Assembly (NCBI RefSeq): GCF_006440675.2
Contig: NZ_CP083951.1
Coordinates: 6,357,501-6,421,500, forward strand
Reading direction: 5' to 3'
From: Mesorhizobium sp. B2-8-5
Lineage (GTDB): Bacteria; Pseudomonadota; Alphaproteobacteria; Rhizobiales; Rhizobiaceae
DNA: 64,000 nt
Positions 29,175-39,136 of this stretch are shown in pieces (position 1 is the first letter of the stretch; each line of letters begins with the position of its first letter). A model generated the notes under the pieces. That model worked only from the letters and a program-made list of their open reading frames with translations, searched no databases and had not been told where the DNA came from. The position numbers and the translations under genes are program-made.

Positions 29175-30077
29175 ATGCCGCTGCAGATCGTCCATCACCC
29201 CGACTATGACGCCGGCTTCGCCGTCAACCACCGCTTTCCGATGAGCAAATATCCGCTTTTGATGGAAGCCTTGCATATGCGCGGGCTGGCCGCACCGGGC
29301 GCGCTCTCGATGCCGGAACCGGCGCCGGCCGCACGGCTGAAGCTCGCGCACGCCGCCGAGTATGTCGATCAGGTAATCGCCTGCCAGGTGCCGGAGACAA
29401 TAGAGCGCGAGATCGGCTTTCCGGTCGGTCCGCGCGTGTCGCTGAGGGCGCAGCTTGCCACCGCGGGCACGGTGCTGGCCGCCAGGCTGGCGCTGAGACA
29501 CGGCATCGCCTGCAACGCGGCCGGCGGCAGCCATCATGCCAGGCGCGCGCAAGGCGCCGGCTTCTGCACCTTCAACGATGTCGCCGTCGCCTCGCTGGCG
29601 CTGCTGGCCGAAGGCGCCGTCGAAAATGTGCTGGTTGTCGACCTCGACGTGCATCAGGGCGACGGCACCGCCGACATCCTGAAGGACGAGCCTCGCGCCT
29701 TCACCTTTTCCATGCATGGCGAGCGCAATTACCCTGTGCGCAAGATCGCCTCAGACCTCGACGTCGCCTTGCCGGACGGCACCGGCGACGGCGCCTATCT
29801 CGAGGGGCTCGCCGCCATCCTGCCGGACCTATCCCGGCAAAGGCGCTGGGACCTCGTCTTCTACAATGCCGGCGTGGATGTCCATGCTGAGGACAGGCTC
29901 GGCCGGCTGGCGCTCACCGACAATGGCCTCAGGGCCCGCGAAGACATGGTCATCGGCCATTTCCGTGAGCAGGGCGTGCCGTTTTGCGGCGTCATCGGCG
30001 GCGGCTACTCGACCGACGTGCCGGCGCTGGCCGCGCGGCACGCCATCCTGTTCGAGGTCGCCTCCCGATATGCGTGA
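29175..30077 (+). CDS. Histone deacetylase-like (acetylpolyamine/acetoin utilisation-type) amidohydrolase
   Basis: A 300-residue arginase-fold Zn hydrolase of the HDAC superfamily. It shows the conserved GGSHHARRAQGAGFCTFND, with the paired His of the active site, then VVDLDVHQGDGT with Asp and His Zn ligands. YNAGVDVHAEDRLG has the third Zn Asp and GGGYSTD the catalytic-Tyr region. Bacterial members deacetylate polyamines or other small amides; substrate is not readable here. ATG 29175 was chosen because it directly precedes LQIVHHPDYD, the usual family start. Confidence 0.87.
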   Translation: MPLQIVHHPDYDAGFAVNHRFPMSKYPLLMEALHMRGLAAPGALSMPEPAPAARLKLAHAAEYVDQVIACQVPETIEREIGFPVGPRVSLRAQLATAGTVLAARLALRHGIACNAAGGSHHARRAQGAGFCTFNDVAVASLALLAEGAVENVLVVDLDVHQGDGTADILKDEPRAFTFSMHGERNYPVRKIASDLDVALPDGTGDGAYLEGLAAILPDLSRQRRWDLVFYNAGVDVHAEDRLGRLALTDNGLRAREDMVIGHFREQGVPFCGVIGGGYSTDVPALAARHAILFEVASRYA

Positions 30078-30089
30078 TGCTACGCCCAG

Positions 30090-30359
30090 CTATTTCCTGT
30101 AGCTGGCGATCCTGAGCAGGATGAACACGGGCACCACGATCGCCGCGCCGAGCAGGATATAGCCCAGGAAGCGGTCGATGGCGTGGAAGCCGAGATTCCA
30201 CAGATCGACGAAGAACTGGCGGATGCCATAGAAGACGTCCATCGGCGACCAGCCGAAGGCATGCATGACGAGGCCGACGAGGAAGGAGACCACCAGCAGC
30301 TTCAGGAACACCCTGAGCGGCGTGTCGCCAAGAAAGCGCGTCAGTGCGGACAAGGCCAT
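30090..30359 (-). CDS. Small membrane protein (DUF6460-like)
   Basis: An 89-residue protein with two hydrophobic segments, at about residues 18-36 (FLKLLVVSFLVGLVMHAFG) and 65-82 (GYILLGAAIVVPVFILL), and the linking region WSPMDVFYGIRQFFVDLW. From memory it resembles a short rhizobial family (DUF6460) of unknown role; that link is unverified. It is convergent with the deacetylase-like gene with 12 bases between stops. Confidence 0.7.
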   Translation of the reverse strand: MALSALTRFLGDTPLRVFLKLLVVSFLVGLVMHAFGWSPMDVFYGIRQFFVDLWNLGFHAIDRFLGYILLGAAIVVPVFILLRIASYRK

Positions 30360-30520
30360 TCTCCGGTTCGAGCCGCCCGATTCGGCAGCGTGGCCCAGAA
30401 ATACGCATTCGCTTGTCCGCCATCAAGCGGCGCTGCTGGAGGTCAAGGGGGTGCCTTCATTGGCAGCACTGCTTTGCCGATTGCTTGCAGCCCGGGCCTC
30501 ATGTTAACGAGGTGGCCGAC

Positions 30521-30594
30521 GCGGGTATGATGTAATGGTAGCTTGTCAGCTTCCCAAGCTGAACGCGCGGGTTCGATTCCCGCTACCCGCTCCA
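30521..30594 (+). tRNA. tRNA-Gly (anticodon CCC)
   Basis: A full cloverleaf: acceptor GCGGGTA/TACCCGC, D-loop TAATGGTAG, anticodon stem TCAGC/GCTGA enclosing TTCCCAA (anticodon CCC), and T-arm GCGGG-TTCGATT-CCCGC. Discriminator T is followed by an encoded CCA. It reads GGG glycine codons. Confidence 0.97.
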
Positions 30595-30829
30595 CCTTGC
30601 GGCGCAAGGATTTGAGTCAGACCTCACCAAGGGACCAAATTGCGCGACCAATTCGGATCGCCTGCCGGGGATCGCGGGGCGCAATTGCATTGGGTCGACC
30701 CTCAGGCCGAGCAGTTTGCGCGATGGTGAATTCGGCTGTTTGTAAGCGAACGTTTGGGCCTTGCACACCCATGCAAGACCCAGTCAGCGATTCACCCGGT
30801 AGGCCCCGGGGCAGGTAGTTGCTATCGGC

Positions 30830-31165
30830 CTAGAGCCGGAAGCCGATCCAGACGCGGCGGCGCCAGCAGCGGACATGACGCCGGCCATAGCGCCAGTAGC
30901 GGCGGCAGACTCGTCTCCAAACGCGCCGACGGCGGCGGCGGTAGTACCGGTCACGGTAATACCGCCGGCGGTAATACTGAGCTGGCTGCAGCAGATCGGC
31001 CTGGTCATCCTCCTCGTAGATGGCCGGATCCGGCTTGTCCAATTCATCGAGAATCCCGTTGCCTTTGGGGATGCCGGCAACCGCCTTGGCTGGTCCGGCC
31101 AGGCTTGCAAGCGCTGCCGCCCCCGCAACCCCAAGCATTCCAGTCAGAAACAACCGACGTTCCAT
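30830..31165 (-). CDS. Tat-signal, Arg/Tyr-rich basic exported protein
   Basis: A 111-residue protein. Residues 1-28 are a signal peptide with a twin-arginine start (ERRLFLTGM) and a hydrophobic, Ala-rich core ending GPAKA. A short acidic segment follows (DELDKPDPAIYEEDDQ). The last 45 residues are extraordinarily rich in Arg, Tyr and Trp (YYRRRYYRDRYYRRRR and WRRVCRRYWRYGRR) and include two cysteines. GGGAGGTTTCG precedes the ATG. Similar basic-tailed proteins occur in rhizobia, sometimes labelled protamine-like; no function is established. Confidence 0.78.
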   Translation of the reverse strand: MERRLFLTGMLGVAGAAALASLAGPAKAVAGIPKGNGILDELDKPDPAIYEEDDQADLLQPAQYYRRRYYRDRYYRRRRRRVWRRVCRRYWRYGRRHVRCWRRRVWIGFRL

Positions 31166-31268
31166 CGAAACCTCCCGAGCTGTTGAGCATCGGCAGCCTT
31201 CCCTCACCCGCAACGGGCTCCAGCGAGCGGCCGATCGGTTTGAACGCACAAGTAGCATTCTCGTTCCA

Positions 31269-32258
31269 TTACCCCACTTCGCGCAGGATGAAGTCGTGCA
31301 GCATTTTGGCGGCGGGCGAGAGCACGCGATTCTTGACCGTGATCAGGCTGTAGGGCCGGACCTCGATGTCGAACTCGGTCTGCACGACATCGATGGCGCC
31401 GGCCAGCCCGTCGCCGCCCTGGATGAACTTGGCGACCTGGATCGAGACCGGCGCGATGGCGTCGGACTGCGCCACCATCACCAAGGTGAGCAACAGCGAA
31501 GAGGTGTTGAGGATGCGGTCGGGCAGCGGAATGTCGCGGTTCAAGAAGTTGCTTTCCATGGCCTGGCGAAGCGGCGAGCCGCCGGACTGGAACACCCAGT
31601 CATAGCCCGCCGTCTCCTCCAGCCGCACCAACCGGCCGCTCGCCAAGGGGTGGCCGCGGCGCACGATGAGGCAGGCCTTCTCGACGCCGATGACGCGCGA
31701 TTCGAAGAGCCGCGGATTGAGGTCGTCGGGGATGCGGGCGATGATGAAGTCGTGACGCGACGCGATCAGCTCGCGGGCAAGCACGTTCGAGGTCTCGACC
31801 TGCATGGTGATCTCGATGCGCGGATAGATGCGGCGGATCTCACGGATCGCCGGCACGGCCAATTCGATCGCCGGCGCCGTCACCGCGCCGAGGAAGACCG
31901 AGCCGCCCTTGCCGGCCTTGAGCTCGGAAATCTCTCGGTCGGCCTCCCGCATCTCGAGCAAAATGGAGCGGGCACGGCGGGCGAGCGCCTGGCCAAAAGG
32001 GGTCAGCGTCACGCCGCGCGGCAGCCGTTCGCACAACTTCACGTCGAGCACCGCCTCCATCTCGGCGATCATGCGCGAGGCGGCCGGCTGGGAGATGTTC
32101 ATGACCTGGGCGGCGGCGCTCACCCGTCCGTGATCGTCCAGGGCGGTGATCATGCGCATATGGCGAAGACTGAGGCCGCTGCGCAGCAGCGTCTCGCCAT
32201 CTCCCGGCAACTTCTCGTAACTCCCTGAAATCGCATCGGGATCGCGCAATGCCGCCAT
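31269..32258 (-). CDS. gbpR: LysR-type regulator of sugar-binding protein genes (GbpR-like)
   Basis: A 329-residue LysR regulator. The helix-turn-helix lies at about residues 32-90 ([20 protein letters not shown], then [10 protein letters not shown]), followed by the two-lobed effector domain. It is divergent from chvE, the arrangement in which Agrobacterium GbpR controls the galactose-binding protein ChvE and the gguAB transport genes in response to sugars. Two palindromes in the shared gap are likely binding sites. The gene symbol rests on context and remembered similarity. Confidence 0.83.
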   Translation of the reverse strand: MAALRDPDAISGSYEKLPGDGETLLRSGLSLRHMRMITALDDHGRVSAAAQVMNISQPAASRMIAEMEAVLDVKLCERLPRGVTLTPFGQALARRARSILLEMREADREISELKAGKGGSVFLGAVTAPAIELAVPAIREIRRIYPRIEITMQVETSNVLARELIASRHDFIIARIPDDLNPRLFESRVIGVEKACLIVRRGHPLASGRLVRLEETAGYDWVFQSGGSPLRQAMESNFLNRDIPLPDRILNTSSLLLTLVMVAQSDAIAPVSIQVAKFIQGGDGLAGAIDVVQTEFDIEVRPYSLITVKNRVLSPAAKMLHDFILREVG

Positions 32259-32297
32259 GGTTTTCGGTCTCTTGTCCGGGTTCTATCAGCTCCTTAA

Positions 32298-32354
32298 GCT
32301 ATATCAGTTTCGATATAGCAACCAGCAAAGATCGCATTTGACAGTTATGTCAAA
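32298..32354. promoter_or_regulatory. Two dyads in the gbpR-chvE divergent promoter
   Basis: GCTATATC-AGTTTC-GATATAGC (32298-32319) contains a T-N11-A LysR-type core. TTTGACA-GTTA-TGTCAAA (32337-32354) is an 18-base palindrome that also holds a TTGACA -35-like hexamer. Centres are 37 bases apart. These are candidate GbpR sites; the rest of the 292-base gap shows no coding potential. Confidence 0.65.
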
Positions 32355-32550
32355 GGGACCCACCCTTCGCGCGTTCCGAGGCGCAACGGTCGGCAACGAG
32401 CAAATTCGTATCGATTTAAACTGCGCCGCGGGGCCGATTGGGAGGATACCGGAGATCGATAAAGCCGACAGTGGCGCGCCAGCGCACCTGTTCGGTTGCG
32501 CGGCCCGCGAAGCCCCGAGGTGTCGCGTCCATCAACCAGGGAGAGTAATC

Positions 32551-33621
32551 GTGAAGATCATCAAGACGCTGGCCGCCGTCGCGGCCCTTGGCATCGCCGC
32601 CATGACCTATTCGGCGCATGCCGCCGACAAGGGTCTCGTCGGCGTGCTGATGCCGACCAAGACCTCGCAGCGCTGGATCAACGACGGCGACGCCGTCAAG
32701 TCCCAGCTCGAAGCGCTCGGCTACACCGTCGACCTGCAGTATGCGCAGGACGATATCCCGAACCAGCTCAGCCAGCTGGAAAACGAAATCACCAAGGGCC
32801 CGAAGGCGCTGATCATCGCTTCGATCGACGGCACCACCATGGCCGACGCGCTGCAGAAGGCCAATGACGCAGGCGTCGTCGTCGTCGCCTACGACCGCCT
32901 GATCAAGAAGACGGGCAATGTCGACTACTACACCACCTTCGACAATTTCGGCGTCGGCGTCATCCAGGCGAACTCGCTGGTCAAGGGCCTCAAGGAGCGT
33001 TTCCCGAACACCAAGCCGTGGAACGTCGAGCTGTTCGGCGGCTCGCCGGACGACAACAACGCCTTCTTCTTCTACAACGGCGCCATGTCGGTCCTGCAGC
33101 CGCTGATCGATGACGGCTCGATCAAGATCAAATCCGGCCAGACGGGCATGGACAAGGTCGGCACGCTGCGCTGGCTCGCCGCCACCGCCCAGGCGCGCAT
33201 GGACAACCTGCTTTCGGCCAACTATTCGGACGGCAGCCGCGTCGATGGCGTTCTGTCGCCGTATGACGGCCTGTCGCGCGGCATCACCGCCTCGCTGCGC
33301 GCCGTCGGCTACGGCACCGAAGCGCAGCCCTGGCCGATCGTGACCGGCCAGGACGCCGAAACCGCCTCGGTCAAGCTGATCATCTCGGGCGAGCAGTATT
33401 CGACCGTGTTCAAGGACACCCGCGAACTGGCCAAGGCCACCGTGCAGCTGGTCGACAAGGTGCTCTCCGGCGGCAAGCCGGACGGCCTCGACGAAAAGAC
33501 CTACAACAACGACGTCAAGGTCGTTCCCTCGATCCTGTTGACGCCGCATGAGGTCGACAAGTCGAACTATCAGGCGCAGGTCGTCGACTCCGGCTACATC
33601 AAGGCCGACGAGCTGAAGTAA
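32551..33621 (+). CDS. chvE: Multiple-sugar-binding periplasmic protein ChvE
   Basis: A 356-residue class I sugar-binding protein. The signal peptide is residues 1-24 ([17 protein letters not shown]). The mature start [21 protein letters not shown] and the region [13 protein letters not shown] are characteristic of ChvE/MmsE proteins that bind galactose, glucose, arabinose and related sugars. In Agrobacterium ChvE also presents sugars to the VirA sensor; here only the transport role can be argued. Start is GTG 32551 with GGGAGAG upstream. A hairpin terminator separates it from gguA. Confidence 0.93.
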   Translation: MKIIKTLAAVAALGIAAMTYSAHAADKGLVGVLMPTKTSQRWINDGDAVKSQLEALGYTVDLQYAQDDIPNQLSQLENEITKGPKALIIASIDGTTMADALQKANDAGVVVVAYDRLIKKTGNVDYYTTFDNFGVGVIQANSLVKGLKERFPNTKPWNVELFGGSPDDNNAFFFYNGAMSVLQPLIDDGSIKIKSGQTGMDKVGTLRWLAATAQARMDNLLSANYSDGSRVDGVLSPYDGLSRGITASLRAVGYGTEAQPWPIVTGQDAETASVKLIISGEQYSTVFKDTRELAKATVQLVDKVLSGGKPDGLDEKTYNNDVKVVPSILLTPHEVDKSNYQAQVVDSGYIKADELK

Positions 33622-33637
33622 TCCAGCCTCGAAGGGA

Positions 33638-33666
33638 GGGGTCCTGCGCAACGCAGGGCCCCTTTT
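33638..33666 (+). terminator. Terminator-like hairpin between chvE and gguA
   Basis: GGGGTCCTGCG-CAA-CGCAGGGCCCC followed by TTTT, 16 bases after the chvE stop. It is likely a partial terminator that keeps binding-protein transcripts in excess over gguAB. Confidence 0.8.
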
Positions 33667-33818
33667 CGTTCAGAGCCGACCCCGGTATTGTTTTTGCCGG
33701 CTTCCGCAGCGTCACGCGCCGATCCGCAACGCGAAGCCGCCGCAGCATGTTGATTTTGCGCACAGGCCTTTCCACGATCGATGCCGATTGGGAGCCGTGC
33801 GCCAGGGAGCAGATCCTG

Positions 33819-35351
33819 ATGGCCTCGACGATTTTGGAGATGCGCGACATCACCAAGACGTTTCCCGGCGTGAAGGCGTTGTCGAACGTCAATCTCAGCG
33901 TCGAGGAAGGTGAGATCCATGCCATCGTCGGCGAGAACGGCGCCGGCAAGTCGACGCTGATGAAGGTGCTGTCGGGCGTCTATCCGTCCGGCACCTATGA
34001 CGGCCAGATCATCTTCCGCGGCCAGGAATGCAATTTCAAAGGCATTCACGACAGCGAGCATATCGGCATCGTCATCATCCACCAGGAGCTTGCCCTGGTG
34101 CCGATGCTGTCGATCGCAGAAAACATCTTCCTCGGCAACGAGCACGCCAGCTACGGCGTCATCGACTGGGACGCCAACGAGACGCGCACCAGCGCCCTGC
34201 TCAAAAAGGTCGGCCTCAAGGAAGACCCCAAGACGCTGATCACCGACATCGGCGTCGGCAAGCAGCAGCTGGTCGAGATCGCCAAGGCGCTGAGCAAGGA
34301 AGTGAAGCTTCTGATCCTCGACGAGCCGACGGCGTCGCTCAGCGAAAAGGACAGCCAGGCGCTGCTCGACCTCCTGCTCGAGTTCAAGCGCCAGGGCATG
34401 ACCTCGATCCTGATCTCGCACAAGCTCAACGAGGTGAACCGCGTCGCCGACAAGGTGACGGTGATCCGCGACGGGCGCACCATCGAGACCCTGCCGAGGA
34501 AGGACATCTCGGAAGACCGCATCATCACCTCGATGGTCGGCCGCTCGCTCGACGACCGCTACCCGCCGCGCGAGCCGAAGATCGGCGAGGTCATCTTCGA
34601 GGTCAAGGACTGGTCGGTCTACCACCCGATCCATGCCGAGCGGCAGGTGATCAAGAACATCAATATCAATGTGCGCAAGGGCGAGGTTGTCGGCATCGCC
34701 GGGCTGATGGGCGCCGGCCGTACCGAATTCGCTATGAGCCTGTTCGGCCGCACCTACGGTCGGCGCATCAGCGGCGAGGTGCTGCTCAGGGGCAAGCCGC
34801 TCGATCTTTCGACAGTGAGCAAGGCGGTGGAGAACCGCATCGCCTATGTCACCGAGGACCGCAAGACCTACGGCCTCAACCTCATCGACCACATCAAGCA
34901 CAATGTGACTTTGGCCAATCTGGGCGGCGTTTCGAGCCGCGGCGTCATCGACGACATGCGCGAGATGAGCGTCGCCAACGACTATCGCAAGAAGACCAAT
35001 ATCCGCGCCTCCAGCGTCTACCAGCTCACCGGCAACCTCTCGGGCGGCAACCAGCAGAAGGTCGTGCTGTCCAAATGGCTGTTCGCCGATCCGGAGGTTT
35101 TGATCATGGACGAGCCGACCCGCGGCATTGACGTCGGCGCGAAGTACGAAATCTATACGATCATCGCGCGCCTCGCCGCCGAGGGCAAAGCGATCATCGT
35201 CATCTCGTCGGAAATGCCTGAACTGCTCGGTATCTCCGACCGCATCTATGTCATGAATGAAGGGCGTATCGTCGGCGAAATGGCGGCAAGCGACGCAAGC
35301 CAGGAAAAAATCATGCGCGCCATCGTTCGCGGAGAAGGAAAAGCATCATGA
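33819..35351 (+). CDS. gguA: Sugar ABC transporter ATP-binding protein GguA
   Basis: A 510-residue tandem ABC ATPase of the ribose/xylose type. The first domain has Walker [10 protein letters not shown] and Walker [12 protein letters not shown]; the second has [10 protein letters not shown] in place of a canonical Walker A, signature LSGGNQQKV and Walker [10 protein letters not shown]. It powers uptake of sugars bound by ChvE. I chose ATG 33819 (GGGAG upstream) because it precedes [16 protein letters not shown], the normal family start. The stop overlaps the gguB start by four bases. Confidence 0.92.
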   Translation: MASTILEMRDITKTFPGVKALSNVNLSVEEGEIHAIVGENGAGKSTLMKVLSGVYPSGTYDGQIIFRGQECNFKGIHDSEHIGIVIIHQELALVPMLSIAENIFLGNEHASYGVIDWDANETRTSALLKKVGLKEDPKTLITDIGVGKQQLVEIAKALSKEVKLLILDEPTASLSEKDSQALLDLLLEFKRQGMTSILISHKLNEVNRVADKVTVIRDGRTIETLPRKDISEDRIITSMVGRSLDDRYPPREPKIGEVIFEVKDWSVYHPIHAERQVIKNININVRKGEVVGIAGLMGAGRTEFAMSLFGRTYGRRISGEVLLRGKPLDLSTVSKAVENRIAYVTEDRKTYGLNLIDHIKHNVTLANLGGVSSRGVIDDMREMSVANDYRKKTNIRASSVYQLTGNLSGGNQQKVVLSKWLFADPEVLIMDEPTRGIDVGAKYEIYTIIARLAAEGKAIIVISSEMPELLGISDRIYVMNEGRIVGEMAASDASQEKIMRAIVRGEGKAS

Positions 35352-36640
35352 GCACAGACAGCGCTCCCGCGCCGCAAAGCGGCGTCGCCGAGGACGTCAA
35401 GCAGGGACAGCGCGTCGCCGTCTCGGCGCTGACGACGAATCTGCGCGAATACGGCCTGATCATCGCGCTGATCGTCATCATGCTGTTCTTCCAGTACACG
35501 ACGTCGGGAACGCTGTTCAAACCGGTCAACCTGAGCAATCTGGTGCAGCAGAACTCGTTCATCATCGTGATGGCGCTGGGCATGCTGCTGGTCATCGTCT
35601 CCGGCTATATCGATCTCAGCGTGGGATCGGTCGCCGGTTTCATCGGCGCGCTCGCCGCGATGATGATGGTGATCTGGCCGCTCGGGATATTCTCGAATCC
35701 GCTGGTGGTTTCGATCATCTGCTTGATCGTCGGCGGCCTCATCGGCGCCGCGCAAGGCTACTGGATCGCCTATCACAAGATACCGAGCTTCATCGTGACG
35801 CTGGCGGGCATGCTGATCTTCCGCGGCATCTGCCAGGCGCTGCTCGGCGGCGGCTCTTCGGTCGGCCCGCTTCCGCCCGACTTCAAGGCGCTGAGCTCCG
35901 GCTTCATCCCGGACGTAATCGGCCCGCTGATGCTGATCCCGCCGACGGTGAATGCCGCCGGCAAGACCATCGTCGGCAGCGGCTTGACGCTGCATATGAC
36001 GACGATCGTGCTGGGTCTGGTCGCGGTGCTCGCCTATGCCTATTTCGGCTTCAGGACGCGGCGCAAGCGCGAGCGGCATGGCTATGAGGCGGAGCCCTTC
36101 CCGCTGTTCGTCGTCAAGACGCTGGTCGGCAGCGCGCTGGCGCTGTTCCTGGTCTTCCAGTTCGCGAGCTACAGGGGCCTGCCGGTCGTGCTCCTGGTGA
36201 TGGGCGTGCTGATCTCGCTGTTCGTCTTCGTCACCAAGCGCATGACCATTGGCCGCCGCATCTACGCCATGGGCGGCAACGCCAAGGCCGCGCAGCTCTC
36301 GGGCATCAATACCGAGAGGCTGACGCTGCTGGTCTTCATCAACATGGGCGTGCTTTCGGCGCTGGGCGGCCTGATCATCGCGGCGCGCCTCGGCCAAGCG
36401 GTGCCGGCAGCGGGTCTCGGCAGCGAGCTCGACGTCATCGCGGCCGTCTTCATCGGCGGCGCCTCGGCGATGGGCGGCGTCGGACAGGTGATCGGCGCCG
36501 TGGTCGGCGGCTTCATCATGGGCGTGATGAACAACGGCATGTCGATCATGGGCGTCAATGTCGACTGGCAACAGGTGGTCAAGGGCCTGGTGCTGCTCGG
36601 CGCCGTGATCTTCGACGTCTACAACAAGAACAAGGCCTGA
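35348..36640 (+). CDS. gguB: Sugar ABC transporter permease GguB
   Basis: A 430-residue permease of the MmsB/XylH type with a polar N-terminal tail of about 35 residues and some ten or more membrane segments. Family marks are [48 protein letters not shown] and [15 protein letters not shown]. It is longer than RhaP/RhaQ because of an extra central loop with a charged stretch ([15 protein letters not shown]). It overlaps gguA by four bases and probably works as a homodimer with GguA and ChvE. Confidence 0.92.
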   Translation: MSTDSAPAPQSGVAEDVKQGQRVAVSALTTNLREYGLIIALIVIMLFFQYTTSGTLFKPVNLSNLVQQNSFIIVMALGMLLVIVSGYIDLSVGSVAGFIGALAAMMMVIWPLGIFSNPLVVSIICLIVGGLIGAAQGYWIAYHKIPSFIVTLAGMLIFRGICQALLGGGSSVGPLPPDFKALSSGFIPDVIGPLMLIPPTVNAAGKTIVGSGLTLHMTTIVLGLVAVLAYAYFGFRTRRKRERHGYEAEPFPLFVVKTLVGSALALFLVFQFASYRGLPVVLLVMGVLISLFVFVTKRMTIGRRIYAMGGNAKAAQLSGINTERLTLLVFINMGVLSALGGLIIAARLGQAVPAAGLGSELDVIAAVFIGGASAMGGVGQVIGAVVGGFIMGVMNNGMSIMGVNVDWQQVVKGLVLLGAVIFDVYNKNKA

Positions 36641-36841
36641 AGGCCGGAAGCGGATTTAAGGAGGCATACGGGTTTCAGATCGCGAAGCTGCCGGCAACCC
36701 GTCGGCGCCGAGAGTCCAGCAAGGACCCAGGCTCGCGAACGCAATCCGGACGAAGCGTTTCAACCGTGGCGGGGATTGCTCCGCGCCGCGCCAGTCAAGG
36801 CTTGCCCGCGGGCGGCCGGCAAAATGAGAGAGGATTTCAAC

Positions 36842-37837
36842 ATGCTGATCTCCCAGATCCTCGACGACGCCGAGACGATCCGCGTCGTCGCCCGCAACGG
36901 CGGCGGCAAGACAAGGATCATCAACGGCGCGCGCAGCGTCTATTCGCTGGCGATGGAGGCCGCGCGCACCGGCACCGGGCTCGAAGCGCTGATCGAGCGC
37001 AAGGGCTATGGCGAGACAGTCGATCTCGATGCCGCCTACAAGAGGGGCAGGCTGGTGTCGCCGATCAACCACCCCGATCCCGCGCATCTGCATCTCACCG
37101 GCACCGGCCTGACGCATCTCGGCTCCGCGGCGACGCGCGATTCCATGCACAAGAAGCTCAGCGAGGGCGGCGAGGAGGAGCTCACCGATTCCATGAAGAT
37201 GTTCCGCATGGGGCTGGAAGGCGGCAAGCCCGCCAAGGGACAGGTCGGCGTGCAGCCGGAATGGTTCTACAAAGGCAACGGCACGATGGCGGTGGCCCCC
37301 GGCGCGCCCCTGATGTCGCCGGCCTTTGCGCAGGACGGCGGCGAGGAGCCGGAGATCGCCGGCATCTATGTCATCGGCGATGACGGCGCGCCGTTCCGCG
37401 TCGGCTTCACGCTATCGAACGAATTCTCCGACCACGTGACGGAGCGGGTGAACTATCTGTTCCTCGCCCACTCCAAGCTGCGCAACGCTTCGTTCGGTCC
37501 GGAGATCCTGATCGGCGACCTGCCGGCCGACATCCGCGGCGGATCGCGCATCTGGCGCCACGGCAAGCTTTTGTGGGAAAAGCCGTTCCTGTCCGGCGAA
37601 GCGAACATGTCGCACACCATCGCCAATCTCGAGCACCATCATTTCAAATATTCGGCCTTCCGCCAGCCGGGCGACGTGCATGTGCACATGTTCGGCACCG
37701 CGACGCTGTCCTTCGCCGATGGCATCAGGACCGAGGCCGGCGACACGTTCGAGATCGAAGCGCAGGATTTCGGCCTGCCGCTGCGCAACCCGCTGGAGAT
37801 CGAAAAGCCGGTCAAGGTGGCGGTGAAGGCGCTGTGA
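36842..37837 (+). CDS. gguC: GguC / AraD1-family protein
   Basis: A 331-residue cytoplasmic protein of the GguC/AraD1 family, related to the fumarylacetoacetate-hydrolase fold (INHPDPAHLHLTGTGLTH, GDDGAPFRVGFTLSNEFSDH, HMFGTATLSFADG). Family members include sugar-acid dehydratases such as those acting on 2-keto-3-deoxy-arabinonate; the activity here is not proven. I chose ATG 36842, preceded by AGAGGATTTC; ATG 36824 is an alternative. It follows gguB by 201 bases and completes the chvE-gguABC locus. Confidence 0.85.
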   Translation: MLISQILDDAETIRVVARNGGGKTRIINGARSVYSLAMEAARTGTGLEALIERKGYGETVDLDAAYKRGRLVSPINHPDPAHLHLTGTGLTHLGSAATRDSMHKKLSEGGEEELTDSMKMFRMGLEGGKPAKGQVGVQPEWFYKGNGTMAVAPGAPLMSPAFAQDGGEEPEIAGIYVIGDDGAPFRVGFTLSNEFSDHVTERVNYLFLAHSKLRNASFGPEILIGDLPADIRGGSRIWRHGKLLWEKPFLSGEANMSHTIANLEHHHFKYSAFRQPGDVHVHMFGTATLSFADGIRTEAGDTFEIEAQDFGLPLRNPLEIEKPVKVAVKAL

Positions 37838-37842
37838 GAGCG

Positions 37843-37866
37843 TGATCTCCCCCAAGGGGGAGATCA
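37843..37866. terminator. Perfect hairpin between convergent gguC and dcd
   Basis: TGATCTCCCCC-AA-GGGGGAGATCA, an 11-bp perfect stem, begins 5 bases after the gguC stop and lies 12 bases from the convergent dcd stop. It is probably a bidirectional terminator without a strong U-run and belongs to the common rhizobial CTCCCCC/GGGGGAG palindromes. Confidence 0.6.
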
Positions 37867-37878
37867 GCAGCTCAGACC

Positions 37879-38973
37879 TTAGCGCGCGGCGCGAAAATGC
37901 TTGGAGAGCTTCAGGCCCTGCGCCTGGTAGTTCGATCCCAGGTCGGTGCCGTAAAGAGCCTGCGGGCGCTGCAGCATGTGCTCGTAGACGAGACGGCCGA
38001 CGATCTGGCCGTGGTCGAGGATGAACGGCACCTCGTGGCTGCGCACTTCGAGCACAGCGCGGCTGCCGCTGCCGCCGGCGGCGGAGTGGCCGAAGCCTGG
38101 GTCGAAGAAGCCGGCATAGTGGACGCGGAACTCGCCGACCAACGGATCGAAAGGCGTCATCTCGGCGGCGTAGAGCGGCGGCACGTGCACCGCTTCGCGC
38201 GAGACCAGGATGTAGAATTCGTCGGGGTCGAGCACGAGTTCGCCGGCGCCGCTCTTGTAGATCGGCTCCCAGAAATCGACGACATCCTGCGCGGCGCGCT
38301 TGTCGACATCGACCAGGCCGGTGTGGTGCTTGCCGCGATAGCCGACAAGGCCGTCCTTGTCGCCGTCGAGGTCGATGGAGAGCGCGATGCCGCCGCCTGA
38401 AATATTGGGCGGCTCGGTGGCGACCAGCATCTCGGCGCGGTGAAGGTCGCGCAACTCGCTCTCCGAAAGCACCGCGTTGCCGGTGCGGAAACGGATCTGC
38501 GACAGCCGCGAGCCGGCCCGCACGACGATCGGGAAGGTGCGCGGGCTGACTTCGAGATAGAGCGGCCCGTGATAGCCGGCGGCGATCTTGTCGAACTCGT
38601 GGCCGCGATCGGTCATCACCCGGGTGAAGATGTCGAGCCGCCCGGTCGAGCTCTTGGGATTGGCGGAAGCGGACACATTCGAGGGCAGCGCCAGGCTTTC
38701 GAGCAGCGGCACGATGTAGACGCAACCCGTCTCCAGCACGGCGCCCTCGGCGAGGCTGAATTCATGCAACTTCAGCCGCTCGAGCTTGTCGGCTACCCGA
38801 TGATCGGGGCCGGGCAGGAAGGAGGCTCGCACGCGGAAGGCCGTGTCGCCGAGCCTCAGGTCAAGGCTGGCCGGCTGGATCTGGTTGGTGTCCAGCGCGC
38901 GCGGCGACTTCAGCGCACTGGACTGGAACAGCGCGGAAATATCCTGGTCGGGAAGAATGCCTGTCTGCCGCAA
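37879..38973 (-). CDS. dcd: 2'-deoxycytidine 5'-triphosphate deaminase, long alphaproteobacterial form
   Basis: A 364-residue nucleotide deaminase, about twice the length of enterobacterial Dcd, consistent with two tandem dUTPase-fold domains in one chain. Domain one has IQPASLDLRLGD and ANPKSSTGRLDIF (Ser-Ser-Thr-Gly-Arg motif). Domain two has MTPFDPLVGEFRVHYAGFFDPGFGH (named here as the substrate loop). It converts dCTP to dUTP for thymidylate synthesis. The frame begins at TTG 38973 with GGAG 8 bases upstream, a rare but well-supported start. Divergent from metZ. Confidence 0.88.
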   Translation of the reverse strand: MRQTGILPDQDISALFQSSALKSPRALDTNQIQPASLDLRLGDTAFRVRASFLPGPDHRVADKLERLKLHEFSLAEGAVLETGCVYIVPLLESLALPSNVSASANPKSSTGRLDIFTRVMTDRGHEFDKIAAGYHGPLYLEVSPRTFPIVVRAGSRLSQIRFRTGNAVLSESELRDLHRAEMLVATEPPNISGGGIALSIDLDGDKDGLVGYRGKHHTGLVDVDKRAAQDVVDFWEPIYKSGAGELVLDPDEFYILVSREAVHVPPLYAAEMTPFDPLVGEFRVHYAGFFDPGFGHSAAGGSGSRAVLEVRSHEVPFILDHGQIVGRLVYEHMLQRPQALYGTDLGSNYQAQGLKLSKHFRAAR

Positions 38974-39057
38974 AGTCTTACTCCGCTCTGCTGGTACAAA
39001 CCTCTTAATGAAGCCGGCAATTGACGCAAGCGCGGCGCGGGTTTAAAGCGTCGTTAT

Positions 39058-39113
39058 CCCGTGGTGATTTGGCCGGTCGGCTTGCAGCCACGTTAAACAA
39101 GTCGCTAAAGGAC
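39058..39113 (+). promoter_or_regulatory. SAM-II (metA-type) riboswitch aptamer
   Basis: The sequence fits the SAM-II consensus closely: P1 strand CGTGG (39060-39064), GATTT, GGCTTGCAGCCACG (39079-39092, whose CCACG closes P1), then AAACAAG and CGCTAAA forming the pseudoknot side. SAM-II switches bind S-adenosylmethionine and turn off methionine genes in alphaproteobacteria. It lies about 70 bases before metZ, with a terminator hairpin in between. Confidence 0.92.
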
Positions 39114-39136
39114 CGTCGAGCCGCAAGGCTATATGG

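Noticed and set aside
30595..30829. Possible short gene after the tRNA
   Set aside because: The open frame has no ribosome site or recognisable composition, and nothing else was visible in this gap.
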